A DNA stretch of 55,921 nucleotides from Kiritimatiellia bacterium. GTDB lineage: Bacteria > Verrucomicrobiota > Kiritimatiellia > RFP12 > UBA1067. Numbering within the stretch: the stretch's first letter is position 1; each line of letters begins with the position of its first letter. A program made the translations under genes and the position numbers. Below the pieces are notes generated by a model. That model searched no databases. It was given only the letters and a program-made list of their open reading frames with translations, and was not told where the DNA came from. Shown one piece after another: positions 1 to 9,384 of this stretch. The stretch is taken from the NCBI GenBank assembly GCA_017514235.1, contig JAFWKK010000058.1, positions 1 through 55,921 on the forward strand, written 5' to 3'.

Positions 1-334
1 GATTCTCAGTTTGCGACAAGTGAAAATTCCTCTTTCGGGTTTGTAATTGAACTCCGAGCGTTAGAGCTCTCGCTACCGCTGCGCCGCTTCGCACCATACA
101 ACGGCTATACATGTGTCGGTTGAAGTGTTTTTGGGTGCGACTGCGTCGCATAAATCGGCCGAAGGCCGCTATAATCACAGCAAAACAGCGCCTCCTGATT
201 GTGGTTGAAAAGCGCGAAGCCGTGGAGCGGTAGCGAGAACAGCAACCGTCGGAGTTTTTCCAAAATCGCGCAATGGGTCGCGAAGGTTCGGCAGCCCAAA
301 GTAAAATTGGGGAATCTCCAAGGCCCTGAAGCAC
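1..334. other. non-coding region upstream of the first glycosidase gene
   Basis: I see no convincing gene here. A 64-codon frame on the minus strand has no family resemblance and no ribosome binding site. The stretch from about 211 to 322 is a diverged copy of a sequence found again at 9549-9680, listed separately. The rest holds short inverted motifs but nothing I can name. Confidence 0.5.
211..322 (+). repeat. interspersed repeat family 2, copy 1
   Basis: The motifs GCGCGAAGCCG, GGTAG, CCGTCGGAGTT, GGTTCGGCAG and GGGGAAT/CTCC occur in this order and similar spacing here and at 9549-9680. The copies are clearly diverged, with small insertions and deletions. Both lie in non-coding DNA just upstream of a transcription unit on the plus strand. 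Function unknown. Confidence 0.45.
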
Positions 335-359
335 TTGACAGCTGAAGAGGGAATATACT
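335..359 (+). promoter_or_regulatory. candidate promoter of the GH127-GH5 gene
   Basis: A consensus TTGACA lies at 335-340 and a TATACT at 354-359, but the 13-base spacing is too short for one standard sigma-70 promoter. If TATACT is the -10, transcription would start near 366 and the second ATG (372) would be the leaderless start instead of 363. Confidence 0.35.
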
Positions 360-362
360 AAG

Positions 363-3329
363 ATGCGCGGCATGTTCACTATAAGATGTTTATTGGCGGC
401 CGTCGTGTTCGCGGCGTGCGAATCGCTGGCATCCGGCTATCCCTGCAGCCCTGCGGCGCTGACGGACGTGACCGTGACGGGCGGATTCTGGCTGCCGCGC
501 TTCGAGACGAACCGGCTGGCCACGCTCAGCGCTGACTTCGCGAAGTGCGAGGAGACGCGCATACCTAACTTCACGAATGCCGCCGCACGGGCGAAAGGGA
601 CGTTCAAGGGCATACCTTACGACGACTCCGACGTGTACAAGGTGATCGAGGGGGCGGCATATGTCCTCGCCACGCATCCTGACGCGTCGCTAAAGGCGCG
701 GTTCGACAGGCTGATCGGCTGGATAGCCGGGGCGCAGGAGCCTGACGGTTACCTCTACACTGCGCGGACGCTCGGCTTCAACTACGGCGAGAAGGACGGC
801 AAGACCGACTACGGCATGATGGGGCCGGTGCGCTGGAGCAACTGCAGGTCGTCCCACGAGCTCTACAACCTCGGGCATCTCTACGAGGCGGCGGTCGCAT
901 GGCTGGAGGCGACGGGCGAGCGTACGCTACTCGCCGTGGCGGAGAAGTCCGCCGACCTCGTCGGGCGCACCTTCGGGCCGGGCGAGGCGCAGCTGAAGCA
1001 CGTGCCGGGACACGAGGAGATAGAGCTCGCGCTCTGCAAGCTCTATGGCGCGACGGGCGAAAAGCGCTATCTGGAGCTGGCGCGGCACTTCATCGCCCGG
1101 CGCGGGTACGGAGTGAAGTCCAGGGACGGCAAGGTGTTCGCGCCGGACGGTTCGCTCGTAGACGCCGGGTCCGCGCCTGAAGCCTACTGCCAGAACCATC
1201 AGCCGGTCGCGGACCAGCGGGAGGCGGTCGGGCACGCCGTGAGGGCGACGTACCTCTATTGCGGCATGGCGGACGTTGCCGCGCTCGCCGGCGACGCCGG
1301 ATGCGCGAAGGCGCTCGACGCGTTGTGGGAGAACGTCGTGTCGAAGAAACTGCATCTCAACGGTTCCGTGGGCGCGCGGCGCAAGGGAGAGGCGTTCGGC
1401 GCGGATTACGAGCTGCCGAACGAGACGGCGTATCTCGAAACGTGCGCGGGAATCGGCAATGCGCTCTGGAACGAACGGATGTTCCTGCTGCATGGCGATG
1501 CGAAGTACGTCGACGTGCTGGAACGCGCTCTCTACAACGGCATACTGTCGGGAGTGTCGCTCTGCGGCGACGAGTTCTTCTATCCGAATCCGCTTGCGTC
1601 CAAGGGAGGCTACAGGCGGTCGAAGTGGTTCAGGACGTCGTGCTGCCCCGTGAACGTCGTGCGCTTCATTCCGCAGGTCGCGCAGTTCGCCTACGCGACG
1701 CGCGGCGACGCGGCTTATGTGAACCTGTTCGTCGAGAGCGACGCGACGCTGCGCCTCGGATGCGGCGACGTCAGGGTTTCCCAGAAGACGGACTATCCGT
1801 GGAGCGGGGCGGTGCGCCTCGCGGTGACGCCGCCGGATGACGGCGCGAGGTTCGCGCTGAACGTGCGGGTGCCCGGGTGGTGCGCGGGGCGTCCCGTCCC
1901 GAGCGACCTCTATGAGCAGACCGTGCCTGGCACGGCCGCTGACTTCACGGCAAGGGTCAACGGCGAGGCGGTGAACTTCGAGCCCGTCAAGGGCTACTGC
2001 GTCATCGAGCGCAGGTGGAAGGGCGGCGACGTCGTCGAGATTGCCATGAACATGCCCGTCAGGCGCATCAGGGCGCACGAGAAGGTCGGGGCGGACAAGG
2101 GGCGCCTTGCCGTGGAGCGCGGCCCGATCCTCTACTGCGCCGAGGGTGTGGACAACGGCGGCAAGGCGTTTGACGCGGCCATTCCGGCTGACGCGACGTT
2201 TGCGGAGTCGAAGCTCGCGATAGGAGACCAGGAGTTCCTGGCGCTCAGGTCGTCCAATGGCGTGACCCTCGTCCCGTACTGCATCTGGGGGAACAGGCAG
2301 CCCGGAAACGACATGCAGACGTGGTTCCCTGCCGCCGCCGCCGCCGCTGCATCTGCGCTCGCCGGCAGCGACCCGCGCGTGAGGTTCCGCGGTGTCATGT
2401 CGCCAGGACGGGACATGACCGAGGACGATTTCAAGACTCTCGAATCGTGGGGCGCGACGCTGCTCAGGTACCAGATGGTGCGCAACTGGCACGGCGTGAA
2501 CGCCAACCAGGACCTTGACGAATACGACCGCTGGCTTGAAGGCCGCCTCGACCACTTCGACAGGTTCGTCCTGCCGATGGCCGCCAGGCATGGGCTTAAG
2601 GTCGTCCTGGACCTGCACGTTCCGCCGGGCGGACGCGATGCCGGCGCCGAGGCAAACATGTTCTACGACGAAAAGTACGCCAGCCACTTCGTCGGACTGT
2701 GGAGGCGCATCGCGCGGCGCTTTCGCGGACGGGAGGGGATCTACGGCTACGACCTCATCAACGAGCCTTCGCAGAAAAGGGCGGCCGCGCCCGGGCTTGA
2801 CTTCTGGAACTTGCAGCGCAGGGCTGCGGAGGCCGTGCGCGAAGAGGATCCTGCCGCGACGATCGTCATGGAGTCCAACGAATGGGACGCCCCCGCGACG
2901 TTCGCGAGCCTCAAGCCGCTTGCGCTCTCCAACGTCGTCTATCAGGTCCACATGTACGAGCCGTTCGCGTACACCCACCAGCGCGTTCTCGGCACGAGGC
3001 CGTGGACCGTCGGGTGGCCGAACGCGGAGAAGGGCTGGGACAGGGCGTTCCTCGAAAAGACCCTGAAGCCAGTGCGCGACTTCCAGCTGAAGCACGGCGC
3101 GCGAATTTACGTGGGCGAATTTTCCGCCGTGTGCTGGGCGCCGGACGCGGGGCGGTATTTGCGCGACTGCATCTCCCTGTTCGAGGAATACGGCTGGGAC
3201 TGGACGTACCACGCGTTCCGCGAGTGGCCGGGCTGGAGTCCGGAGCACGAGGGTGAGAACGACAAGACCTTCCGGCTCTCCCAGGATAATCCGCGCAAGC
3301 GCGCGTTGCTCGACGGCTTCAGGCGTTAA
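363..3329 (+). CDS. secreted GH127-GH5 fusion glycosidase
   Basis: A 988-residue two-enzyme protein. Residues about 1-25 form a signal peptide; a start at 372 (MFTIRCLLAAVV) is equally possible. Residues about 28-650 match GH127 (DUF1680) beta-L-arabinofuranosidases: the zinc-binding and catalytic set known from HypBA1 is visible as E343 (acid/base), E359-x-C361 and the C427-C428 pair, with C427 the expected nucleophile. The family's usual end (WGNRQPG...WFP) is present, so this domain is complete. After an alanine-rich stretch comes a GH5-type cellulase/mannanase barrel (about 670-985) with LINEPS (E801, acid/base) and YVGEFS (E919, nucleophile). Inference: it removes arabinofuranose side chains and cuts a beta-glycan backbone outside the cytoplasm. 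The next gene is 683 bases away, so this is probably monocistronic. Confidence 0.9.
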   Translation: MRGMFTIRCLLAAVVFAACESLASGYPCSPAALTDVTVTGGFWLPRFETNRLATLSADFAKCEETRIPNFTNAAARAKGTFKGIPYDDSDVYKVIEGAAYVLATHPDASLKARFDRLIGWIAGAQEPDGYLYTARTLGFNYGEKDGKTDYGMMGPVRWSNCRSSHELYNLGHLYEAAVAWLEATGERTLLAVAEKSADLVGRTFGPGEAQLKHVPGHEEIELALCKLYGATGEKRYLELARHFIARRGYGVKSRDGKVFAPDGSLVDAGSAPEAYCQNHQPVADQREAVGHAVRATYLYCGMADVAALAGDAGCAKALDALWENVVSKKLHLNGSVGARRKGEAFGADYELPNETAYLETCAGIGNALWNERMFLLHGDAKYVDVLERALYNGILSGVSLCGDEFFYPNPLASKGGYRRSKWFRTSCCPVNVVRFIPQVAQFAYATRGDAAYVNLFVESDATLRLGCGDVRVSQKTDYPWSGAVRLAVTPPDDGARFALNVRVPGWCAGRPVPSDLYEQTVPGTAADFTARVNGEAVNFEPVKGYCVIERRWKGGDVVEIAMNMPVRRIRAHEKVGADKGRLAVERGPILYCAEGVDNGGKAFDAAIPADATFAESKLAIGDQEFLALRSSNGVTLVPYCIWGNRQPGNDMQTWFPAAAAAAASALAGSDPRVRFRGVMSPGRDMTEDDFKTLESWGATLLRYQMVRNWHGVNANQDLDEYDRWLEGRLDHFDRFVLPMAARHGLKVVLDLHVPPGGRDAGAEANMFYDEKYASHFVGLWRRIARRFRGREGIYGYDLINEPSQKRAAAPGLDFWNLQRRAAEAVREEDPAATIVMESNEWDAPATFASLKPLALSNVVYQVHMYEPFAYTHQRVLGTRPWTVGWPNAEKGWDRAFLEKTLKPVRDFQLKHGARIYVGEFSAVCWAPDAGRYLRDCISLFEEYGWDWTYHAFREWPGWSPEHEGENDKTFRLSQDNPRKRALLDGFRR

Positions 3330-3385
3330 TGCCCCGCAGCGACTTAACTTGCCTGTCCCCAAGAGAACCTTTCCTTTCCGTTGTG

Positions 3386-3834
3386 CCTGTCATCATGCGG
3401 CGGCACCTCGCGCCGTCTCTCTCCGCTCGAAGCGTCCCGCGCCGTCCCGCTCCTCACCCACTTAAGCGGTGCGTTTCTCTTCGCTCCCCTTGCGGCGACG
3501 CTTCCGCATCGCCTTAGTGGGTCCCCAATTCATTACATTGGAAGGTTTGCCTCGCGGGAGGGTCGAGCTTCCGCTCGACCAAATTCTATAGGTGCCTGTC
3601 TTCAAGTGAACCGGGTGTCATGGCTGAGGAGGGGCGGGGGCGCACGAGATGAGCGAAGGGATCGCCCGCCGCCTCAGTGGTTTCGCTTGTCGAGGCGAAT
3701 TTTGCAGAGGGGTCGGGCTAGTCACGTCTTATAGATTTGTGAGTAGCGGCGGGTGCGACTCCCGCAGCGAAGGTTCGGGCGTCACCGCCCCGACGAAGCC
3801 CCTCTACTCCTACCGAGCGAGCAGCCCCGCAGCG
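3386..3834 (+). repeat. composite interspersed repeat, copy A
   Basis: First of three same-strand copies. It starts with CCTGTCATCATGCGG, then a 108-base module (3410-3517), a 101-base linker, and a 216-base module (3619-3834). Against copies B and C the 108-base module differs at about 3 positions, and the 216-base module at about 7 of 216 (B) or 6 of 180 (C). The second module contains an imperfect hairpin, CTGAGGAGGGGCGGG (3624-3638) against CCCGCCGCCTCAG (3665-3677). The linker carries an extra small hairpin. A 63-codon frame (MSEGIARRLSG...) runs through the second module but has no ribosome binding site or recognisable fold. Confidence 0.9.
3518..3618. repeat. linker of repeat copy A with nested GGTCGAG/CTCGACC hairpin
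   Basis: This linker is longer than the equivalents in copies B (29 bases) and C (46 bases). Inside it GGTCGAG (3561-3567) pairs with CTCGACC (3574-3580), giving a 7-bp stem and a 6-base loop. It may be an independently inserted REP-like unit. Confidence 0.5.
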
Positions 3835-3877
3835 CCTTAACCCTTTTCTGTCCCTAAAACGGGCGTATTTTCGGCGC

Positions 3878-3930
3878 GAAAAATTTTTTTAAATACCCCC
3901 TTGTCACCCGTTAGGGTAATATGGTATAAT
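3878..3930 (+). promoter_or_regulatory. promoter of the 1467-residue surface protein
   Basis: An A/T tract at 3878-3895 could act as an UP element. TTGTCA (3901-3906) is followed after 18 bases by TATAAT (3925-3930), with TGG in front giving an extended -10. This predicts a 5' untranslated leader of about 75 bases; an AGGAAAC ribosome binding site precedes the ATG at 4013. Confidence 0.65.
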
Positions 3931-4012
3931 CGCGAGTGTGAAGGATAGGAGTCAGTGTCGGCTGTCAGTACGAACAACTAATTTCTAACCCAAAACAAAC
4001 AAGGAAACAAAC

Positions 4013-7000
4013 ATGAAAAAACTAATGACGACGATATCGGCGGCTGCGATGGCCTTGAGCCTCTCAGCTGTTGTCGCTGCGCCATTTAATACCGGCACGA
4101 GCTTTGAGGGGCTCACTGCCGGCGAGGCGTACGACATAACGACAACCACAGGGGAACTCGCCGCGGAAGCGGGGCAGGTCTTCTGGGAAACGAACGCGCA
4201 GGTGCAGGCGCTTAACGTCAAGGCTGGCCAAAGCGTTGATCCTACGCACCGCGACGACCGCAACCCCGCGTTCCGCGGTTCGGGCAACGCCAACTACCTG
4301 GAGGTCAAGACGACGCTGGGCAATCCCATCTCGCGTTACATTACCTCCAACTGGGAAGGGCTCGGCTGGACCGGCGAGGAGATTGGCAAAGGCCTCTACT
4401 TCGACTCGTACGTGAGGTTCACGGCGTTCGACGGCGACGCTCCCGGCCTGTCCGAAGGTTCCAAGCTTGCCATCTGGCTGAAGGAAGAGGTCGACAGCAA
4501 CGACAACCCGATTGGGACCAACCTCTGGGTCACGGCCGGTTATCTCGTTCCTGGCACCATGGAGGGTGTCGTTACCACTAATTACGAGTGCACGGTCGGT
4601 TCTGGCATCGACTTGAACGACGGCGACTGGCATCGCGTCACGGTCAAGGCCATCAGCTCCATCTACAAGACGGGCGCGGACAGGCCTGGCTTTGTCGTCT
4701 TCATCGACGGCGCCCTTGTTTCGAGCACCGCCCCGAAGGGCATCGAAGTCGCGAACCTGAACGACAACGCCGCTGCCTTTAACGCGAGCAACGACCTCTT
4801 CCCGTCTGCAGACCAGTCGTCCAATGCCCGCGGCAATATTCGCGCCGTTCAGTTCGACGGCCAGGGCGACGTCGACGAGCTCGTCTTCTCGAACGAGTCC
4901 CCCGGCACGTGGGCTGACGACAAGAAGTTCTTCACCATCAACTTCGGCGAGAACATCGCCAGCGTCGAGTATCAGCTGTCTGACGACCTCATTTCAACCG
5001 TGGCTTATGCGACGGTGCAGATTCCGTGGAATGATATCGAAGGCAAGACCGTCACGATCCTTTCCGCTACCGGATCCGGCGATTACGTCGCGAACCTGGC
5101 CGGCATCACGGTCAGCGGCAATGTGACCGCCAGCGGCACCACCTTCCAGCCGAACGAGGCCGAGTCGTCCATCACGATTCCCGCGAAGATGGCCGAGGCG
5201 TTCGTCGGCACCGAGAAGTTCGGCACGCTGGCCGAGGCGGTTGCGTACGTCAACAGCAATGGCGGCACGCTGAAGCTTGGTTCAGATGTTGAGAGCGCCG
5301 GCGTTGCGTTTACCGGCAATAACGTGATTCTCGACCTTGCGGGCAAGACGATTGCCGGTACTGCCACAGACGGAACTCCGACGATTACTGTTTCGAGCGG
5401 TTCCATCCTCATAACCAACTCGACGGAGAATGTCGGAAGCGTTCAGGCGCAATATGTTGATGCTGGCGCGGGTGGTTCCGTTCTCGCTTACGCGGTTGCG
5501 GTTGACGAAGGCAACGCTACGGCGACCATCTGGGGCGGCATCTTCGATGGTGCGATCTACGTTCCGGCGAGTTCCATCTACGGCGGCGTGTTCACCAACG
5601 TGATGGACCAGACGACGATGGATGGCTTTGTCGCCAACGGCTATCAGGCGATTCTTGAGACCGTCATGGGTGCCTCCTATTATGGGGTTTTTGCGGTGGT
5701 TCCCGCTCCGGTCGTTGCCGAGCATCCGTGGTATGAGAACCCGGGCGCCATCGTTCTCGCGCAGGATCTGCCTCATCAGGGACCGTCTGACTGGGTGTCG
5801 GCGTTCCATGGTCAGGGCTCGGGCAACTTCCTTGGCTTGACGTATGCCACCAACCCGACGCAGTTCGACCTGTTCGGCGTTGACGGCACGAATGCGCTGA
5901 CGACGATTCACAGCGTTGCTGCTGGCGACGTGGAGAATCCTGGCTTCCGCGGCGTCGCGATCTCCGAGACGCTCGGCGTTGCGATGACGCTCGCGTATGC
6001 TAATACAACCACGATGTACACCTTCCCGCTTGCGCCCATGGTTGGCGGTGCCGGGCAGAAGGCGGTGACGAAGCCGAGTACGCATGGGTTCGATTCGGCG
6101 GCGTTCTCGCCTGACGGCAACTACCTGTTCTCGAATGCAATCAAGGGCGAGGGAGATGATTCCCCTGCTGTCTTGAAATGGTCTGTAAGTGTTGCGGCGG
6201 ATGGCACGGTTGAGCTGACAAAGATTGGCAGAAAGGATGCAAGTGGACGTCATCGCAACCTCGCTTATGCGCGCATCAACGGGCGCGATCTCGTCTTCGC
6301 GTTGGCTGAAAGCGGTAAGGTTGATGTCATTGATATGACGGGTGACGACACGACGGCTTGGACGTCAGCAACGTTGCTGTCGAACCTTCCGAAGATTAGC
6401 TATGGTTCGCTCTGCGTCTCTGGCGTCAATGTTGAAGACGGCAACGGCAACCCTGCGATCCCGCACCTGACGGTTGCGACCTCTGCGAATGGTTCTGCGA
6501 ATGGTTCTGGGAATAATGTTACTGACGTGTTGAACGTCTATGCGCTGACGGTTCCGGCTTCTGGCGCTGTCTCTGCGTCGCTCGTCAAGAGCTTCGATCA
6601 GACCGCGTTGAAGGTTGCGGGCTTCGGCGATATCTCCGATGCCAGCCGCTACGGCAACACGGTGTACGTGACGGACGACGAGAAGTCCATCTTCTTCGGG
6701 CGTCCCGATTGCAAGCTCTACGTCGGTCAGTATGCGGTTGCCCGCAACAGCACCACGCTCTTCACCGAATCGCTGCAGGAGGCGGTTGATGGGACTCCGG
6801 CTGGTGACACCGTGACAGTTCTCAAGGACTGCTCGATCACCACTCCGCTCAGCATCACCAAGAACCTCACGATCCACAACGACTACACGATCACCGGCGC
6901 GGTCAACTACGCGATCTGCATCGGTGCGACGGTGTCGTTCGAGGGTTCGGGCAAGATTCAGCGCGCGGATGGCATTACGGGTTCGGCGTTCTGCGTCGGC

Positions 7001-8416
7001 GCGAACGGAGGTGCTCGTGGTGCTGTTGCTGGCGGAACGGCCGGTACGCTCAACTTCACCGGTCTGACCGTCTGCGGCGGTTCAGGCGGCAACCTCATCA
7101 AGCTCGAGAAAGGCACCGTCAACATGAACGGTGGCGTCCTCAAGGACGGTCTGCGCGGCATCAAGGCCGATGCTGACGATGGCGAAAACACTACCTCGAC
7201 AATCGTCATCAACGGTGGCACGATCACCAACTGCTCGGCTTGTGCGGTCATGGCTTCGGCCGAGAGCGCGACGGGCACGGCGACCGTTACCATCAATGGT
7301 GGCGAGATTGCGGGTGCACTTGATGATAATGCTGGTGGTGAAAAGCAGAAGGGCATTCACACCATCACGATTCCGAGCACCTCGACGGCGAAGTTCAACG
7401 CCGATCAGTCCTCGTTCTGCGTGGCTGGCTACGAGACTGTCCTGTCGGATGGCTGGTATGTCGTTCAGGCGATTCCGTCCTACACCATCACGTTCATCTC
7501 GGGCGAAGGTTCGACCACGAATGCGCAGGATTATCTCCGTGGTCTGGCGCCTGAGCCGCCCACCCCTGCGACGGTCGCTAACAAGACCTTCACTGGCTGG
7601 GTCCCGGCGCTTGAGACGGTCACCTCCAATACGACATACAATGCACAGTATGAGTATACGAGCTACACGATCACCTACTGCAACGGCGATGGCACGCAGT
7701 TCACCTACTTCAAGGCTGGCGCCACGATCCCGACGACCTACACTGTCGAGAACGCGGTGACGCTCCCGGGTGACGACGCAATCGACATGACCGGCTTTGT
7801 TGGCGGCACGTTCGATTGCTGGACCAATGCTGCGGGTTCCACTGTTACGGGTTGGCCGGCTGGTGGCCTGAGCGGCGACCAGACGTTCTACGCGCAGCTG
7901 AAGCAGGTTGTTGAGACGAAGTATGACGCCGGTTCCACGACCGCCTGCGAGAGCGCTGCTGAAGCGACTTCGCTTGCACAGGCGATCAACGCCGACAAGA
8001 TCGGGCGCATCAACGTGCCGGCCGTTGTCACTGTCGGCGCAGACTACGTTGCCCTGTTCGAGGCGGTGGCGAGCGGTTCGTCGGTGACGATCGACTTCAC
8101 GGCTGCTGCGGCTGCCGCGCAGACGAATGCGGTTGACGGCGTTGCTGCGGTTGCGGCGCGTGCCATCCCGGTCGCGGCTGCTGCCAAGGCGGCTACCACG
8201 TTCTCGCCGACCGGCCTGACGCCTGGTCTCTGGTACTCGGTGCTCTCCGGCTCGGCTGCGACTTCGATCACGATCGAAAGCGATCGCAAGCAGGCGCAGG
8301 CTGACGGCACGCTTGGTCAGGAGACGCTGACGGTGCCTCATCCGAGCAATGCCTCCGGGTTCTTCCGGATCCAGGTCAGCCCGGCTGACAAGCCGACGCC
8401 TCCGCCGAACAACTAA
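4013..8416 (+). CDS. large secreted surface protein with beta-helix and InlB-type repeats
   Basis: A 1467-residue protein with a clear signal peptide (MKKLMTTISAAAMALSLSAVVAA). The first third resembles a concanavalin-like fold. A middle part reads like a beta-propeller or phytase-like segment (about residues 580-920), then right-handed beta-helix repeats rich in INGG (about 1010-1140). Two Listeria-Bacteroides/InlB B-type repeats follow, beginning YTITFISG (about 1157) and YTITYCNG (about 1218). No PEP-CTERM, LPXTG or beta-barrel anchor is visible; the end is PTPPPNN. Catalytic residues cannot be named, so a structural, adhesive or substrate-binding role is an inference. The gene has its own promoter and terminator and is framed by repeat copies A and B. 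Confidence 0.75.
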   Translation: MKKLMTTISAAAMALSLSAVVAAPFNTGTSFEGLTAGEAYDITTTTGELAAEAGQVFWETNAQVQALNVKAGQSVDPTHRDDRNPAFRGSGNANYLEVKTTLGNPISRYITSNWEGLGWTGEEIGKGLYFDSYVRFTAFDGDAPGLSEGSKLAIWLKEEVDSNDNPIGTNLWVTAGYLVPGTMEGVVTTNYECTVGSGIDLNDGDWHRVTVKAISSIYKTGADRPGFVVFIDGALVSSTAPKGIEVANLNDNAAAFNASNDLFPSADQSSNARGNIRAVQFDGQGDVDELVFSNESPGTWADDKKFFTINFGENIASVEYQLSDDLISTVAYATVQIPWNDIEGKTVTILSATGSGDYVANLAGITVSGNVTASGTTFQPNEAESSITIPAKMAEAFVGTEKFGTLAEAVAYVNSNGGTLKLGSDVESAGVAFTGNNVILDLAGKTIAGTATDGTPTITVSSGSILITNSTENVGSVQAQYVDAGAGGSVLAYAVAVDEGNATATIWGGIFDGAIYVPASSIYGGVFTNVMDQTTMDGFVANGYQAILETVMGASYYGVFAVVPAPVVAEHPWYENPGAIVLAQDLPHQGPSDWVSAFHGQGSGNFLGLTYATNPTQFDLFGVDGTNALTTIHSVAAGDVENPGFRGVAISETLGVAMTLAYANTTTMYTFPLAPMVGGAGQKAVTKPSTHGFDSAAFSPDGNYLFSNAIKGEGDDSPAVLKWSVSVAADGTVELTKIGRKDASGRHRNLAYARINGRDLVFALAESGKVDVIDMTGDDTTAWTSATLLSNLPKISYGSLCVSGVNVEDGNGNPAIPHLTVATSANGSANGSGNNVTDVLNVYALTVPASGAVSASLVKSFDQTALKVAGFGDISDASRYGNTVYVTDDEKSIFFGRPDCKLYVGQYAVARNSTTLFTESLQEAVDGTPAGDTVTVLKDCSITTPLSITKNLTIHNDYTITGAVNYAICIGATVSFEGSGKIQRADGITGSAFCVGANGGARGAVAGGTAGTLNFTGLTVCGGSGGNLIKLEKGTVNMNGGVLKDGLRGIKADADDGENTTSTIVINGGTITNCSACAVMASAESATGTATVTINGGEIAGALDDNAGGEKQKGIHTITIPSTSTAKFNADQSSFCVAGYETVLSDGWYVVQAIPSYTITFISGEGSTTNAQDYLRGLAPEPPTPATVANKTFTGWVPALETVTSNTTYNAQYEYTSYTITYCNGDGTQFTYFKAGATIPTTYTVENAVTLPGDDAIDMTGFVGGTFDCWTNAAGSTVTGWPAGGLSGDQTFYAQLKQVVETKYDAGSTTACESAAEATSLAQAINADKIGRINVPAVVTVGADYVALFEAVASGSSVTIDFTAAAAAAQTNAVDGVAAVAARAIPVAAAAKAATTFSPTGLTPGLWYSVLSGSAATSITIESDRKQAQADGTLGQETLTVPHPSNASGFFRIQVSPADKPTPPPNN

Positions 8417-8438
8417 GCTGTAGGCTAAGGCAAACAGT

Positions 8439-8475
8439 CAGGGGCGCGGCAATCAGTCGCGCCCCTGCTGTTTTT
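8439..8475 (+). terminator. Rho-independent terminator of the surface protein gene
   Basis: CAGGGGCGCG (8439-8448) pairs perfectly with CGCGCCCCTG (8458-8467) over a 9-base loop, followed by CTG and five T residues. It lies 22 bases after the stop codon. Confidence 0.85.
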
Positions 8476-8550
8476 AGGCCCGAAGGGCCACTTAGGACCA
8501 CCGGCCCACTTACAGCGCAGCAACTTAACTATAGCCCTTCCCGGTTTGCC

Positions 8551-9257
8551 TTGTCAGCATGCGGCGGGTTTCGCGGCAACCGTGCGCCCTGTGCCGCTCG
8601 GGCGCCTTGCGCGTCCGTGCGACCGCTCGGCGTACGCGAGTACGCCGTCGGGTCGCAGTCCTGCGCAATCCGCCGCAAGCGGCTTCGGTGTGCTCGGCTG
8701 CGGCCGCGAAACCCGCCGCGCATGGCACGTTCTGGCGTTCGTCGCGTCGCACCTTCGTGCTTGACGGCGCCGTCCGTTCTCGCTCCCGTTCGCCGTCACT
8801 CGCCTCCCGCGCGATTTGCCGCCGTCTGCGGTGCGATGCCGTGTCGCGGAATACCGCTCCTTGCCTCGCGCTCGCATGCGTCGTCGCCTCGCGCGAACCG
8901 GCTCGCGCCGTCTCTCTCCGCTCGAAGCGTCCTGCGCCGTCCCGCTCCTCACCCGCCTAAGCGGTGCGTTTCTCTTCGCTCCCCTTGCGGCGACGCTTCC
9001 GCATCGCCTTAGCGGGGCCTGTCCCCAAATGATCGCGGCACCATGGCTGAGGAGGGGCGGGGGCGCACGAGATGAGCGAAGGGATCGCCCGCCGCCTCAG
9101 TGGTTTCGCTTGCCGAGACGAATTTTGCAGAGGGGTCGGGCTGGTCACGTCTTATAGACTTGTGAGTGGCGGCGGACGCGACTCCCGCAGCGAAGGTTCG
9201 GGCGTCACCGCCCCGACGAAGCCCCTCTACTCCTACCGAGCGAGCAGCCCCGCAGCG
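8551..9257 (+). repeat. composite interspersed repeat, copy B (longest form)
   Basis: This copy holds a long imperfect palindrome (8558-8724), a segment 8701-8774 shared with copy C, a private segment to about 8904, the 108-base module (8905-9012), the linker with CCTGTCCCCAA, and the 216-base module (9042-9257). Copy C can be derived from it by two deletions between short direct repeats: TGCGG at 8560 and 8699, and GCGCCGTC at 8767 and 8905. Just downstream the motif GTCACCGCCCCGACGAAGCC recurs near 9270-9290. The several overlapping reading frames in both strands look like GC-rich shadow frames. Confidence 0.88.
8558..8724. repeat. long imperfect palindrome inside repeat copy B
   Basis: The outer arms at 8558-8577 (CATGCGGCGGGTTTCGCGGC) and 8703-8724 are reverse complements apart from a two-base insertion. 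The centre is CGGCGTAC (8628-8635), loop GCGA, GTACGCCG (8640-8647), flanked by GCGACC/GGTCGC. The intermediate arms match partially. The whole could fold into one hairpin of about 165 nt, as in MITE or REP-type elements. Confidence 0.7.
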
Positions 9258-9351
9258 ACGGCGGCGCATCGTCACCGCCCCGACGAAGCCCGTCTACCGG
9301 CGACGTTGTTTAATCAATTGCGCTACTGGAAGACTTTTGAAAGGACCCATT

Positions 9352-9364
9352 GGGGACAGTCCCC
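9352..9364. repeat. REP-like palindrome GGGGACAGTCCCC
   Basis: GGGGAC and GTCCCC pair around one A. The related motif CCTGTCCCCAA appears at about 3354, 9017 and 11734 next to the composite repeats. Such palindromes are known in many genomes as targets of REP-associated tyrosine transposases; no such gene lies in this window. Confidence 0.6.
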
Positions 9365-9384
9365 CCTGTTCGTTTGTTTTTTTT

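Noticed and set aside
335-359. A standard sigma-70 promoter from TTGACA and TATACT
   Set aside because: The spacing is 13 bases, too short for both boxes to work together; kept only as a weak candidate.
927-3362. 811-codon open frame on the minus strand opposite the GH127-GH5 gene
   Set aside because: It is a GC-rich antisense shadow: no family motif, arginine/alanine/proline-rich, and the plus-strand frame has all catalytic residues.
3649-3840. MSEGIARRLSG... small frame in the repeats (also at 9072 and 11805)
   Set aside because: It lies wholly inside the repeat, lacks a ribosome binding site, has different ends in each copy, and overlaps a hairpin. I treat it as non-coding, though a test of codon-level selection would settle it.
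5282-6253. 323-codon minus-strand frame inside the surface protein
   Set aside because: Antisense shadow without motifs or start signal.
8529-9012. Several overlapping 60-150-codon frames in both strands of repeat copy B
   Set aside because: Mutually overlapping low-complexity GC-rich frames over a palindrome; no start signals.
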